Source: Zerene cesonia
Lineage: Eukaryota; Arthropoda; Insecta; Lepidoptera; Pieridae
DNA length: 64,000 nt
Direction of reading: 5' to 3'
Assembly (NCBI RefSeq): GCF_012273895.1
Contig: NC_052111.1
Location: 806,001 to 870,000, forward strand
In this document: piece after piece, positions 1-15,300 of the stretch
How positions within the stretch are numbered: the first letter of the stretch is position 1
Layout of the letters: each line of letters opens with the position of its first letter
Position numbers and translations under genes: made by a program
Notes under the pieces: generated by a model
Database searches by the model: none
The model's input: the letters and a program-made list of their open reading frames with translations, nothing else
Told to the model about the DNA's origin: nothing

Positions 1-141
1 TTGATACGTCCTTTATAGCATAAAGGTACTATAGCTAGTACCACAAGAAAAGCCGGGTCGAACCGTTATTGGAACTGAAATATATATTGTCATAACTCCG
101 TAAAAAAATTAAAAAAAAATATTCTATAAAAAGTCACTTAC

Positions 142-333
142 CTATCATAGGCCCCACAGTCAAGCTAATCCCTCCAGCTAACAACATGTATATGCCATAA
201 GCCGGTGGGTACCTCTCTATAGGTACATGCTCCGCCATTACTATAGGCTGAGCTATATGCACTAGAGATCTAAATGCACCCAATAATCCCGTTAAGACTA
301 GAAGAGAGGTATACGATGTGTAGTTTATGATTA
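142..333 (-). CDS. Gene A exon 7 (TM10-TM11 region)
   Basis: 192 nt, phase 1 in and out (donor GTAAGT), identical in length to exon 9 of B and D. It ends in the family-typical LAGGISLTVGPMI. The next exon is beyond the left edge. Confidence 0.9.
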
Positions 334-3300
334 CTGAAACAAAGATATTGTTATAAAGTTTGTGAGGCATAAGGTTTAGACTAATCGTTTCATTATAAAA
401 ATATATTTAAACCTATACAATTTAATACCACATTAGCTATTTGTTTCTCATCCTCCGGTTATATGTATACTAATATTATAAATGCGAAAGTTTGTAAGGA
501 TGCGTGTGTGTTTGTTACTCTGTCACGAAAAAACTGCTAAACCGATTGCAATGAAATTTGGTACGTAGACAGCTGGACAACTGGAGTAACATATAGGCAA
601 CTTTCCATCCCGATATTCCTACAGGATACGGCATTACGCGGGTGAAACCGCGGGGCGCAGCTAGTTATAGCATATATGTGATAAAAATAATTTTCCAGCA
701 CATCACTAAGCAATTTGCTAACTTACCTATTCTAAATAAAGCGGCCAAAAGCGCTCCAGCATAGAACATGTATCTGCTGTTCATCCTGAAGAATTGGCCA
801 GACACCCCCAAGAGAAGCCTCGCACACATGTCGGTTGCTCCGCCAACTGCTATTATGTTAGCTATCTCTGACTGCAAGCAAAAATTAAACTTAACTATAC
901 ATATCGTACATGGTACATCTATATACATAGGTATAAAATTATTTTTTCTATGTGTGTTGGTCACTAAATCCCTACTGACTGTTGATCTATTTAATGGTTT
1001 TTTTATGCGTCTTCAGGTGGATTCGAGAAATTGAAAAATCCTTTATTTCTCATACGCTCGTCCGGTCTCGAACCCCCGACTATTTATTTTAAGTCCAACG
1101 TTCTATCCACTAAGCCATAACTTCTTTGTAGTATATATATAATGCCGTTATAACATTTAATTAACTGTTATTATTTGATCTATTTCGTTACTGTTAACTG
1201 TTATAAAAATATCGTATAAAAAGCGAGTCAAGTGCGAACATTGCTCCTGCCCGAGGGAGATTCACTATTCAAAACAATTAACGAACATTGTATAAAAAAT
1301 AACAAGATCATTCGTTTTTTAATTAGTAAAGCGTACTTAATGTACTAAATGTCTTTAAAAATAATAGTTTAAAAAAACTAAAAAACACGCTTTAACAAAA
1401 ATCATATTTTGCAAATTAAAAAATGGATTAATTTTATCAAATTAGTGTATTGTCATCGGCCCTCAATAAATCTACAAAGTTTGAACGAAATCTGGCCGTT
1501 TAAAGTGGGTCAAAATCGCGCCCAAAGAAGTCGGTTACAAACAAACATATAGGTGAAGCTAATAAAAAACGTGTAAAAATGACAGACAGATTTGGTAATT
1601 TACGTTTAGTTTCATACGAAAAACGTATATCAAATAAAAGGTAAGCCCTTTCTTTGCTTAACTAAACAGAAACAATAATTTTTTGCGTGTGTGTATAGCA
1701 CAATCAAAGAACTGCATGCAAAATATTTGCAAGCTATCTATTCTCTACAAGGCGAGCATCGTATGTTAATTAGTTGATTTAATTTAATGGCTCGACTTGG
1801 TATTTTGTTTTATTGTAATATTCTAAATTTTTCTACGTTGTTAAAGAACGTGACGTGCTTGTTTGGAAGCTCGTTTTTATGTTTTTTAGTGGCAAAATAA
1901 GCGATCACCATCGCCCATGAACATTCATAGAGGCAGTGCGAATGCGCTTTCCGTTTTTAGGGGTTAAGGTCAGGTTAGGAAAGGATTGGCCTCTTCTCTG
2001 CAAAGAAGGAATGGAAAATTACCATTGTAAGGGTGAGGAAAAGAAAATGGGCCTCCAGGTCCCCCACTGATCTGGGGAACACCTCACGTGAATTTTAAAA
2101 ACGAAATCTTTGATTTCGTTTTCATTAGCAGACGTTATTATTAGTTGAAAAATAAATGCATATATTATATATCTTTTAAATATTTAAATCAAATCTGCTG
2201 TGATCCAGTCGTGAAAGTGTAACAGACAGACAGAAGAAAATTGCATTTAATGGTAACTAATGTGTTTTCCACTGTAGTGAAGAATAGATAGATATTATAG
2301 TAGTAGAAGTTATTTAAACCAGTTAAAGCGTGTGAATCTAATATATTTCAGTCGTTTCCTCTAACATGCGGTTTATACATTTGGTAATAGCTACACTAAG
2401 GTTACAACCACGGTTTATACAATAATAAATCCTTCAATGTACATATAAAAATAAAATATAGAATCAAAGAAAATAAATAAAGTAAACATCGATTTCTATG
2501 TATTTAATGTATTTAATTGAGAACTATTTATTTTCGTATGGTGAAGTAACATTTTAAAATTTACCGAAATTTTGTATCTTGTCTCTAAATGCTAAGTATT
2601 TTTGTATGAAAATGTTTAAGAATTGGTTACTTAAAACGCATCGAATTTCGACAAATTCTAATTGAGATAATAAATATCATAAAAAAGGATTAACATATAA
2701 TAGTTTTTTTCACCTAAAACCTCCATTTCGGAATCAAGAAATCTCATGATAATTTATTGTTAGTTGTAATTCGATCAGATATACACATCTCATATAGTAT
2801 AGTAATAAACTCAAGAATGATGTTACTAATTAATCACTTTGATTTGTATAAAACAACAGTGGAATCATTTCAGTATGGAAATACATCTTATTTATTATGA
2901 ATGAATGTTTACGTTCACGGTCATTATTAATGGTCTAACATTTTGTTGATTTCTATAAGTGACGAATCTTGTTATACGGAAGGAAAAGGGTCCGAAGGTT
3001 TCTCTGCTCAAAGTCAATGAATTCTTTAATAAGGCCGTATCACTAACGTCTTTGGTATTTATTAGGTCAGATGAATATTAGGACAGAATGGGACAATAAT
3101 TCAAACATTGCTCTATTTGGATATTTTTCAAAACCTTTTAACAATAGTTTTGATTACATATATACAATATAAGTGTGTTATTCTCTTATTAAATAGTCAT
3201 TTTATATACTGTTCATTTTTGTACAATTGTCTTTTACATGCAGATCATTTAAATTCAGGTTCAAAAATTTCGCAATGTTTAAAATCCTATTCTACAAAAT

Positions 3301-6300
3301 CGAAACAAATATTCAAGTGAGGTATTTTCAAATTAGATTTTATTATCCTCGTTAGATACTTGAGAATATTTTACCGTGAATCTGATTAAATAAATGGTAC
3401 ATAGCGCGAGCGGTCAGTAACATTATCTGTTCCGAAACATTGCGCAACATTAGAGAAGTATATATAACTGTTAGTCAGTTTGAACAAGATATTTTATTTT
3501 ATTTGTAGAAAGTACTGATGTTTTAGGACCTAACAATATCTATGAATATCACATAAGATACTCGCCTGAATTAAGACATACTGCAATTATATGCAGCTAA
3601 TTATTTAGAGAAAGATCAACTATAAAGTCTGTTAGTTTGTTCGATCGGATTAATCTTATTAGGAACTACCGGCCGAATTATTGACCCTAATTATAGTCAG
3701 GAAATCTTACGGGAAGGGGAACAGTGAGAGTAAAACTCCGAGACTGTCTATCTTTTTCTTTAACCATGAGAGTAAAGCTACGAACAGATAACTAGTATAA
3801 TATAAAAACACAGAAACCATAAGGATATACTGCAATTATTTTAAGCTATTATTTATATCAATTTAAGTGAAGTCCCGTGTCCCCTGGTGGGGTATGGGGC
3901 ATATAGAGAACAGGTGAATATCAATACATCTGTTTCACTTATCGATTTTCTTTGTGGACAAGTAGGTGATGAACCTTCTGTGTCCTGCCAGACTGAGACT
4001 TGTTTTTGTAAGTCTCAGTCTAGCAGTCGGGTTCTACGCTCACGCGTTAACCACTGTAACTAGAAGGCGATCTAAAAAGTATTTATACTGAATGCTAAAC
4101 ACGCTCATTGCTACAAAAATATAATAAACACGTGTCTTTTTAAAGTTCATAGTACTTTCCGATATGAAAATTACATTAAATCATTCGATAATAAACTCAT
4201 TTTAATCCGACGCAATGGAATCGACGCATCATTTTAAATATTAAATGTTAATCACTGAATTTTGTTAATTTTTACATTCATTTACATGCTCACTGATTTA
4301 CATCTTTACGTCTTTCACATATTTGCGATGCATTAATATAAATGTATGGATAAATAATTTATTATATAATACGAGTTAAAATTCGGACTAGAATGTGCGA
4401 AGTTGTGTCGGTTGTAGTTACCGAAACTTGTAAACTATTCACAGTAACTGGTTATTTGTGAGTTATATTGCACAATGATTTTCATTGACCGCGTCAGGGA
4501 TGTGCTTTATAAATTTTTACATATACGTCAAACTTTTTTCTATTATTATAATTGTGCATGACAAGACAAATTTTCTAATACTTTTATTAGTGTGCAAAAA
4601 ACCAGACTTATTAAAATGGAAACCTTGATCATCTTAATCCATTTATTTAATTTTTTTACCTATTTTTCCTAATAAATTCACGATTGGCCATGAATTTGAG
4701 GATGATAAGAGTCTTAATTTAAATTTTCTATTTTAATCTATATGTCTGGTTCAAACTAATGAAATGTATGCTAATAAAACTTGATTAAGATATAATTTTG
4801 GCAACCCTATCTGCATTCGTTCGTGGCAAAACCTCCGGAATACTCGATTGTAACCTCGTATCTACGCTTGCTGTGAAGGAGGTCGATCGGAAAGTTTCAA
4901 AAGAAAGAGATAATGCTCGAATGTTCTGTCGCAGAAGCTTTCATGGCCATACTTAAGAAATGATTGTAGAATGAAATGTGTGTGAAAGTTTTGCTTGTTT
5001 ATTTTTATCTTTGACACAGTTGGATTGATAATTGAGATATCAGTAATTGTTCTTTATGCTGTGATAGATGACTCATGTCAAGAAATATGCGGGAAGTGGT
5101 CATATACCATAAAATATTACGTTGCGTTTCTCAGAGGACGCAAATTTTTATGTATTTATGTGAAGGAGCGGTGAATAAAAGATTAACTTTATATCAGTAG
5201 GGTCGTAACCCCGGTTCCATGTTCCTGCAGTTGGAACAAATATGAGCTGATGATGAATTGTCTGTACAACTTTGTTCCTATATAACTCTTTACCGAAAAA
5301 AGTTTGAGTAAGAGTAAGAAACATCTATTTATTTATTTATATTTTTTATTTTAGCAAGTTGTGTCGGTTTTATAAATATAGACTCTGAAGTTGCCCAGGC
5401 TATGCTTTCTTATTATAATTTTTTATTCATATCATTTAACTTTTTTCGCAATATAACATGACGTATTTTATATTATATATATAATTTTGTTAAATGTATA
5501 TTATATTTGGTTTATAGCGTGTAGTTGTCTGGGATTCTTTGCTATGTTTTTCTAACTGATTTTAATAACGATAGGTACGCTGCTCACCTCTCAATAAAGG
5601 CATAATTCGAGATATATATTCGATAATAAAAACAATAATTCGAGAAGTATACTCATAGAAGATTATCGCTAACTGCGGATTGTCAAACATTTGTTTCTCC
5701 AATCGGAATATACTATTAACAAAGACGATTATGTATTCACAATCTATACTAATTATTAGCATTCAAATTTTAAAGGGTGATTGAATAAAACGGACTGCGG
5801 CGGTCGTCACGTGTTTGGATGTGTGATTTTATGATGCAATATTCGGTGAATGTTTTGATTAAAATGCGTTTAAAACATTGAGTATAATTTAAAATGCTAT
5901 TAAATTTTATAAAATATTTGCCCATGGCTTTTATATTGTTCATTATTTCTTAATTGGTTAAATTATTATTCAAATAATATGGCAGGTAAGTCAGTCAATA
6001 TAATTTTTTTTATGAAGTGAAAGAGCGTATTATTTAATGTAATTTACGACTCTCTTTAATAGAACTCCAAAAGCACGTACAGTTACAGATACAGTAAGTA
6101 GTGCAGCTTCTTAGGCGGCCTTTTACTTAGTAGTGATCTCTTACAGGCAACTAAAACAACCGGTAACCATTTAAATATAATAAAATTAGTATGTCGAAAG
6201 AGACATAGTGATTGAAACAAAATAAAAATAGTATTTTCTTGTGTTTGATTTTACGCGAGTATTATACATTTAGAAATGAAAAACTTTTTAACGGATTTTA

Positions 6301-9300
6301 AACCCGATTTATTCATTATATTATTAACCCGACGTTTCGAACACTTTACAGCGAGCGTGGTCTCCCCGTGACCGTTAAATTTTCAAAATCAAAATGAGAG
6401 AAAGTTATATATACGTGTTACTAATTAATCATTAATTTAAACATACACATTAATGCAAGTATATAAATAATTGTACGGGAGTTATTTGTGGCATCGTCGT
6501 TGGTAGCAATTAAAATGTTTTTGAGATTGTTCCTCAATGCTACGATACAAAATTGACCTCGATATGTGAACCCAATTATTTATTATCCACTCTCGTCAAA
6601 ATAACTAGTCACAGTCTAGTCTAGTCAGATCACAATTTTATAAATACCTATACTTAGGATCAAGGACATTTCAAAAAACAACGTCTGAATGTCTGTCGGT
6701 CTTACTATTTGGTCATTCATAGGTCTAGTTTAATTAATGGATTTATACCAATTAGCACTGACTCATGCCATGTAAAAAATTTGAATGTTCGCATAAATTT
6801 TGCGTCACGGCGATGATGAGGTTCTAAAGAAATATCTTACAATCACACTCTGCAATGTTATTAACTCTTACTACTTTGTGATACTAAACTATCACAAAGT
6901 AGTAAGAGTTATGTTATGTAGTTATGAGTGTATGTATGTAATAAGTTTCCCAATATTCAGAAACAAAAGGGATGAAAAGGGATGGAAGGAAAAGGGACGA
7001 CGCTAGAGGGCAACAGCAAAATAAATGGGTGACCCATCCAATTTATGACCGTGCCAATCGCTGCTTAACCTCGATTTTATTATTTGTTGTTATAACGGAA
7101 ACAAAATTAGCTCAGTTCTGCTATATCTATTTTATTAAGAATACATGAAAAATACCTATTTATGAGGATTTCATTTTTTAATGTTGTAATACTTACGAAG
7201 TGTGTACATAATATTATATAACGAAATATTTTTTTATGAAATAATCCTTGGATTATCGTAATATGACCCTTTCCGTAATTTTAAACCACAGCCGGCCAGT
7301 CGAAATATTTGATTTGACTTCTTAATTATATCGCTCATGTGATTTGAATTTAATTATATTAAAGTATAGCTGTAACGATCACATAATATTATTTAACTGA
7401 CAAGTTTTAATCCTTGTTTCATTTTAAAGTCAGTTCATCTGTTTGTTTTTTTAGCTTATTCAAAAACGATTAGACAACTTCAAAAGCTGCTATTTAGTTA
7501 CAGAATGGCTATAGATGAAAGAATGTGACTTGTTGTTTGAGAAATAAGAATGTTGCCAATAATAAATTATCATTTAGCACGAACGAAATCTAGTACTAGC
7601 GTTATAAATAAATCAGCTTAAGATAAAAAAGTAGATGTTTATGGAAAAAATATGTTGATTTTGGCTTAAGATATTTATTCATGTATCTATAGAATATTAT
7701 CGTTATGGTATGATTAAAAAAATAATTTAGTAATAATTTGGTCATAGAATCGTAAGTTATATAGATTTTATTTACGTCCAAAGAGGCGTTATAAACAATT
7801 TATTAATGCTATATTATTAAAATCATCTATGAACGTGAATTAAGTTAATCTCGTATGTTTTGTATCGTAAATATTCTTAAATAATTTTGCAAAGTAATAT
7901 TACAATATGTTTTCGTAATAAGTGTTTTATATATGGATAAATTATACATATCCACGTTCGTCATTCGAATGCATGTATATTTATAGAGATATTCTGTCCG
8001 GAGTAATAATACGGTGTTATAATAGTTTCGGAAATAATATCTCAGGTTTATTCACAAGCGAAATTATATACGTAGTACGTACTCAACTCAAATACAAATA
8101 TTATATTAATAAACAAGAATTCTTTTAGAAGTACTTTGAATCATACTAACATAGATCAATATATCTATTTACAATTTATCAGTTCGGAAAGCTCTGTAGT
8201 TTCTCTTTTAAAATCATTTCAATATTATATTTGCAACATGTACTTTATGTTCACAAAATATTTTATAAACAACTCTATACTAAATAGTTAAATAATGCGA
8301 CTCACCTTCGTAAGATTGTTTTTGTCCAAGAAAAGAGGTTCCAATGTGAAAAATGTGAGGTCAGCGAAAAATGACAGCGCCAACCCAAAAATTATGTTAT
8401 CGAAAACAGGATCTTTCAGTAGGGTTAGATCAAGGAATTCTGCGACTGTTTGCCTAAAAATATGAAATTACGTTACTATCGACTCTCATTTTCTTATAAA
8501 CTAGGATATTGTTAAACTATTACATGTCGTTCATTCAAAAGTAGAATTTAATGTTCTCTGTTATTATAACCATTATATTATGAACACAGATATTAAAATT
8601 TTCTTTGTAGTTAAGACATTTTTATGGTTAAGGCATTTTTTCTCAACGGACACTTGCCTTTTTTATAAAAGAACGAAACTAGTGTTCTTTTCCCGTGACA
8701 TTATATAGTATTTAATTATTTAGTCTCATCTACGTTTCGTATCAGAATTGTATTCATTTATCTTCGCTAGATTCACACTTAATAAATTAACCAATAAACG
8801 ATCATATATACATGAAAAATATTTTTATGTTGTCTTGATTCATTTGTTTTTAAATACATATTTAATTTATGATTAACAGTTGCGCTTGATTTATCGTCTA
8901 CAATAAGGAGGGAAGATATTACTCATCGCTAAATCACCATTATTCTAATGAAAAAAAAAATGCAGTTTGAGTCTGTTGAGACATAACTCTTTGTTAATTG
9001 ATGTTTGAGACTCTGACCATGCACACTCACTTGGATGCCATTATAGAGCTCCATTTATTCATCAAGTTCCTACTCATTGTTATATAAATTATGTTCTCAT
9101 TGAAGAAAATAAATCAAAATAACTACAATGACGCGCATGCGCCGTCTTACATACGTCAATTTCTTATGATGGAAACAAAAATGATATTTAACATATAAAA
9201 ATAGTATTTCGATCGGTGAAAGGTTTAGAATCAGTGTCAGATATTCTACAAACTAGTTGTTCGCTCCAGATTCGCTTGTGTTAAACAATTCTAACAGTCA

Positions 9301-12300
9301 ATAATTCAGTTTCCAGACGAAAAATCAAGATGGAACATGTGCAAAAATTTAAACGTTATCTTTATTAAGCCGTTATTTATAAATAACTAGATTCGCACTT
9401 AAAAAGCCCGAAGCAAAACTCTGCCTAAGACTATATTAGAGTTTTTTTAACCTAACTAAGCACTAGACTTCGAACATTATGCTAACCAGTTAAGGTGTTT
9501 ATTTCAATAATTGTTTTATGTAACGTCGCTCGGTAATTTTTTGACGGCCTTAAAATTGTGCCTCTAGCTGCATACATGCTGTAGTATAAATATATATGCT
9601 GAAAAGTGATGCATTTTTGACTAGAAAAACAGTCTACTTTACCATTTGTTGCTCGTGCTTATTGTGTTCAGTATATTTGTCTTATATTATTTTTTTGAAG
9701 CAGTGCGGCGTTATCAGTCAGCTACTTTTTTATATTTTATTAATAGATATAAACAAATAAATCAATATCACTAAGTGTAATAATAAAAGAGCCTTACCAT
9801 TTACCTTCCTTATTCTTAATTATAGGCATGGGCTCCACCATGTTGCCGAAGTTGCCTAAACTCGACACAGATGCCGCTTTATAAAGGTTCTCAATATACA
9901 CATTGTCACTAGAGTTAAACTTCGCGTCGTTCTTTCCATCCGCCGGTATCAAAACCACAGGAATACTTAATCTCCTTGAGTCGGTCAACTTGGGAATGAA
10001 TAGAAGCCCGGATCCTTTGTGTGGGTTCTCTAAGCTGTGCTTTATGTACAAGTTCTCAACTGATCTGGCGTCTTGTTTAGTTCCAGTTATATGCTTCGGG
10101 AAATCGAAACTTTTGCCGTTTTCTATCGCCGGCGTTGGTGGGATCACTAAAATATAATTGAAAATGTATCGTTATTCAGGCGTTCACGAAATAGTTTACA
10201 TTTAAATAATCAAATTTATACATGAATGCTATCTAGCTTAGATTATTTTCATATAGAAATATTAGCTTAACATTCAAGATTGTCTGTTTTTTTTTTAATA
10301 AATTACAGTTTGACAAACAGTATAAACAAGTATGATCTGACAAGCCTTATTTAAAAAGTATTTAAGATTGATTTACAAGTAATAAGTCATACTTACAAAC
10401 AATTTTCTCACATGATTTTACTCGTTTCACCATATACCATTGTACCGGGTGCATGACTAATGCCCCGAAAATACTGTGAGCAGATATAGCACATAAAATG
10501 GCCAACGTGCCTCTAAATCCATATTCAGTGATAGTAAATTTTATAAACAATGGATACACCATCGTTATCAGTCCAATAGATGCCTTACACAGACTCAAAT
10601 AAAGCACTTTTTTCCTTGTAAAATAACTATTAAAGCTTGTATATGACACCGGAATAAGAAGGCCCATCCCCAACCCTTGCAAGAATCCATTTGTTATAAT
10701 CAGTTGTGTTGTCGACACCACAAAAATGGCTAAAAATGATGCGAAAGTGTAAATAAACGCTCCGATAAGTCCGACTTGTCTGAGTGATAATTTCTTCAGT
10801 GCTATGTTTGCCGAGAATCCTGGAAATAAACAATTTTTTTGCATTGCCTGTTTTATTGCATTTTACGCTTTTGCATAATTTCTTGCTAATCCATAAATTT
10901 CATAAAACATGGATTATGTTTTTTATAATAAACTTAACGTGTTCTTTATCATTAGCATAAAAGTTTTCCTCGAGAAGCTGTGTTAATATTTTAAAATATG
11001 TAAGTATGTTATAATATATTATATATTCGTACCCGTGTCTGGCATTCACTCCTATTATAATGTCATAACAAATAAATCGCTATAATAGTAATAATTGATT
11101 CAAAAAATTAGTAACAAATCATATTATTTTTATATTTCTTCAAATAAATGTTTCGATATATAAGATAATCCGCATTTTATAACCATGTAAAGCATTACAA
11201 TGTAAATGTGATGAAAAATGCATTTATTATGCGGATTTAAAATTTTGTTATTACAGATCGACCTCTGTTAGATACACGAATTTGAAATATATTATGTATT
11301 TTAAATATCTGAACGAAATTTGTTTTAGTAATATATAAATATTATGTTTGTGTTCGCAAACGCGAATTTAAATATTATATTAAATATGAACAAAAAAAAA
11401 TTATCAGTAATTTTACAAAATTTACGTCAAACGAAATCAGGATTAAATAATATAATATTAGTATATATATAGCCTATAGCACTCAGTGTTCACATACATA
11501 ACCAGCGGTGAAAGAATTGATGAAATCCGTCTAGCAATTCCTGATATCACGTTATAACAAACAAAATCTTTAACTTTATATTAACATACTATAGATATAA
11601 GTGTAGATATAAGCATAGATATAGATATATATTAGATAAGTAGATTATTATCAATTTTGAACCACTAATCATCTAATTTGTATGCATCGAGATAATAATA
11701 CCAGTATAGGCCTTCTAATGATGATTTGAATTTAAATCTACTTTTTATAATTGACATTTGCAACATTCTAAAAACTCTCTGATGTGGGTGCAATTACATG
11801 TTAAAAGACATGAGTATTGCGTAGATTATACATTAAAAACAACGTAATGGAATTTTTCCTTGATATTAATAAAGATAAACAAGATGAAGGATTGATTGTT
11901 TAAATTAAATTTAAATTGCATATATAAAGATTAAAAAACTGGGGGCGACATGTCTATGTTTAATATGTATTGTAAATTTAAATTTATCCGGATTCTTATC
12001 TCGACAAGATCATCTACCGAAAAGCTACAATATTACATACATTGATAATAATCTTAATGCACAATTTAATAAATATTGATTCAAAAACTAAAAAAACTTG
12101 CTTTTATGATAGAATCAAATAGAGACAGGATTAATTCTAATCCTAGCGATCCTTATCACGATACTCGGATTTGGTCATGTTATTTTAGTATTGTTACCGA
12201 TCCTTGATAAATGGACAAAGTTTGAATTTAATTTATAGATCAAAATAGAGTCTAAAGGTGTCGGTTACATATAAATATTTAAACATTTATAAAACATTTA

Positions 12301-15300
12301 AAAATCTATTAAAGAATATTTTCGAATTCAGTGCGTTATTTCTTTTTACCCTAAAAAATATAATAAAACCAATATTTACCAGCAATGGCGAGCGTAACTT
12401 GAAAAACTCCATACACGACGGTTACAGCGCCGGTTCCAACGCCGAGTTCGTCTAAAAAATCATTGTAAATAAATCCAAATACTGGTTGGTGAGCAGTGCC
12501 AGCTATCTGCAACAAAACATTTTTATAACTATCGAAAATACAGCCATAAATCATAATAATATTATGCTATTTTTTGTGCGGCCGAACCTGCGTTTGAATA
12601 CCATTACAATATTAATTAAATAACTCTTTCGATGTTCGTATGGACTATGGAAAGTTACTATTAAAATAGTGAGCCAGGCGTCTCAATTATTTGGAATGTT
12701 TCATTATTAATTGGTGTGTTTTTAAAGAATTTAAAGCGTCGATAAATGTTGTAGAATGTAAATTACAGTCTTATGTTCTTTTATAACTGCATATTCATAA
12801 CGAATAAACTATATGAAATTTAGATTGCCTAAGTTGAAAACCGTTGTTTTAAATACTGAAAATATAAAATGAAGAACTAAAAATAAAAAGGCAAAGAATA
12901 AAAATGTGCAACAATTTTTAGATAGAAAGATCATTTTCTTTAAGAGTATTCTTGATCATCTTTTGTCTGTTTATAATTTTGTTCATAATTTATTTCCCGT
13001 ATTTCATAAGGATTATAAAAAGGCTATAGAAGAAACCAAATAATGTATATACATCCTAGAGGCTAGAATATTTCGAAATACCTTACATTAATATGTTATT
13101 TATCTCCATAAACAAATCAATTAAATGCTTTGGGCTTATAATAATATAAATTACAAGCCATTGGATATTTACAGAAAATATACACAAAGTGTAGTCCCAT
13201 GTTCCCTATTGGGGTATGGGGCAGATGATATACATCTGTTTCACTGATCCATTATCTTTATCTACAAGTAGGTGACAAGCTTACTGTGTCCTGCCAGACC
13301 GAGACATTTATTTTTGTGCGAGCCCACTAGATATCGAACTCGGGACCCTTCGGTTCTACGCTCACGCGTTAACCATTGTACCAAGGAGGCGGTCGAAGCG
13401 AAATATATACATAGCAGAACACTTTCTAACTATAAACATATATTAATTATAGTTTCCCAGTAGTTGTTATGAAGACGATGCTTATCTTAGTCTGTTGTGA
13501 TACTAGTGTAAAAAAATAATGGTTCTGTTTATATTATAAATCCATACAATAAAATCTGTTATACAATTATTTTATTAAAGTCTAAGCTTATGTTAAATAT
13601 TTTTCATATTTGCGAATCAAAGTGTTGATTATTTTTATGATAAGTTAATACAAGGAAAAGGATTAAATGTAACATTTTTTTAAATGTTGGTATGATTTCC
13701 TTGAAAAAAGCTTTCTATACCTTAATAATTACAGTGATACCGTATACAATAAATACATTTTCTCACAGACATCAAACTGATTTATACGATTCATGTAGAA
13801 ATACCATAAAATACAAATTATAAATTGATATGACGTCAAATAATCAAGCTATATAATATATTACTTTAACAAAAATAAAAAAATTAACATTTCAACTACC
13901 TAGAATATGTAATTTTTCGTTAAGTAAAGCTAAAAATAAGAATCGTAGTATGAATATGGATTTATTATAATCTAACACCAGAATTCGTTTCAAACGTCAC
14001 ACTAAAGAGATTGAATAAGAGGAATGTATATTGGTGCAATATAAAAAAAATAGAAGCTAGTTTTAATTTGTTTGATATCTTGTGACGTCAAGGAAGGGTC
14101 CCCTTAATTGATTTTTACAGATAGCGTCAATAGACCGGGTTTTTGAGATAGACGGTATACCTGTAGTTAATTAGAACACATTTTATGGTTTCTTGTATCC
14201 AGTTGAATTATTCTTAATGCTTGAGATAATTCTTAAGCAATGGGCAGTGGCAGGAATTTCGCTGCATTCATTAGCATATTTAACATAATTTACTTAATAA
14301 TTGATGCATGTTCATTGACATTATTGAATATGCGTAAAATCGAATAATTACAAATTTATAGCTCTATATACCTATACTACACTATTTTGAAAACATTTTT
14401 TTTTATAAAATTTGTTGTTCAAATCTTTCAACTTTTGAAAGCCATTTATTTTTTACCGCAATGTCATGAAAAGTTAATATTCATACACCTATGGAAACTA
14501 AAATATAAAAAAGTCACAAAAAAATGTTTATATATATATATCGTTACACATGTACTGTTTGTGTTTACATGACTGGCTTCTAGGTCTATTAAATTGCAAT
14601 TAAATAATGTATGTTGTTNNNNNNNNNNNNNNNNNNNNNNNNNNNNNNNNNNNNNNNNNNNNNNNNNNNNNNNNNNNNNNNNNNNNNNNNNNNNNNNNNN
14701 NNNNNNNNNNNNNNNNNNNNNNNNNNNNNNNNNNNNNNNNNNNNNNNNNNNNNNNNNNNNNNNNNNNNNNNNNNNNNNNNNNNNNNNNNNNNNNNNNNNN
14801 NNNNNNNNNNNNNNNNNNNNNNNNNNNNNNNNNNNNNNNNNNNNNNNNNNNNNNNNNNNNNNNNNNNNNNNNNNNNNNNNNNNNNNNNNNNNNNNNNNNN
14901 NNNNNNNNNNNNNNNNNNNNNNNNNNNNNNNNNNNNNNNNNNNNNNNNNNNNNNNNNNNNNNNNNNNNNNNNNNNNNNNNNNNNNNNNNNNNNNNNNNNN
15001 NNNNNNNNNNNNNNNNNNNNNNNNNNNNNNNNNNNNNNNNNNNNNNNNNNNNNNNNNNNNNNNNNNNNNNNNNNNNNNNNNNNNNNNNNNNNNNNNNNNN
15101 NNNNNNNNNNNNNNNNNNNNNNNNNNNNNNNNNNNNNNNNNNNNNNNNNNNNNNNNNNNNNNNNNNNNNNNNNNNNNNNNNNNNNNNNNNNNNNNNNNNN
15201 NNNNNNNNNNNNNNNNNNNNNNNNNNNNNNNNNNNNNNNNNNNNNNNNNNNNNNNNNNNNNNNNNNNNNNNNNNNNNNNNNNNNNNNNNNNNNNNNNNNN

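Larger units (their letters stand above)
872..8305 (-). other. Gene A intron 5 (7.4 kb)
   Basis: Non-coding, AT-rich. It holds a SINE half (1024-1123), an R2 fragment (1891-2090), a second SINE type (3871-4072), a dispersed-repeat piece (6277-6375) and a hairpin (6863-6910). No exon-like reading frame was recognised in the rest. Confidence 0.8.
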
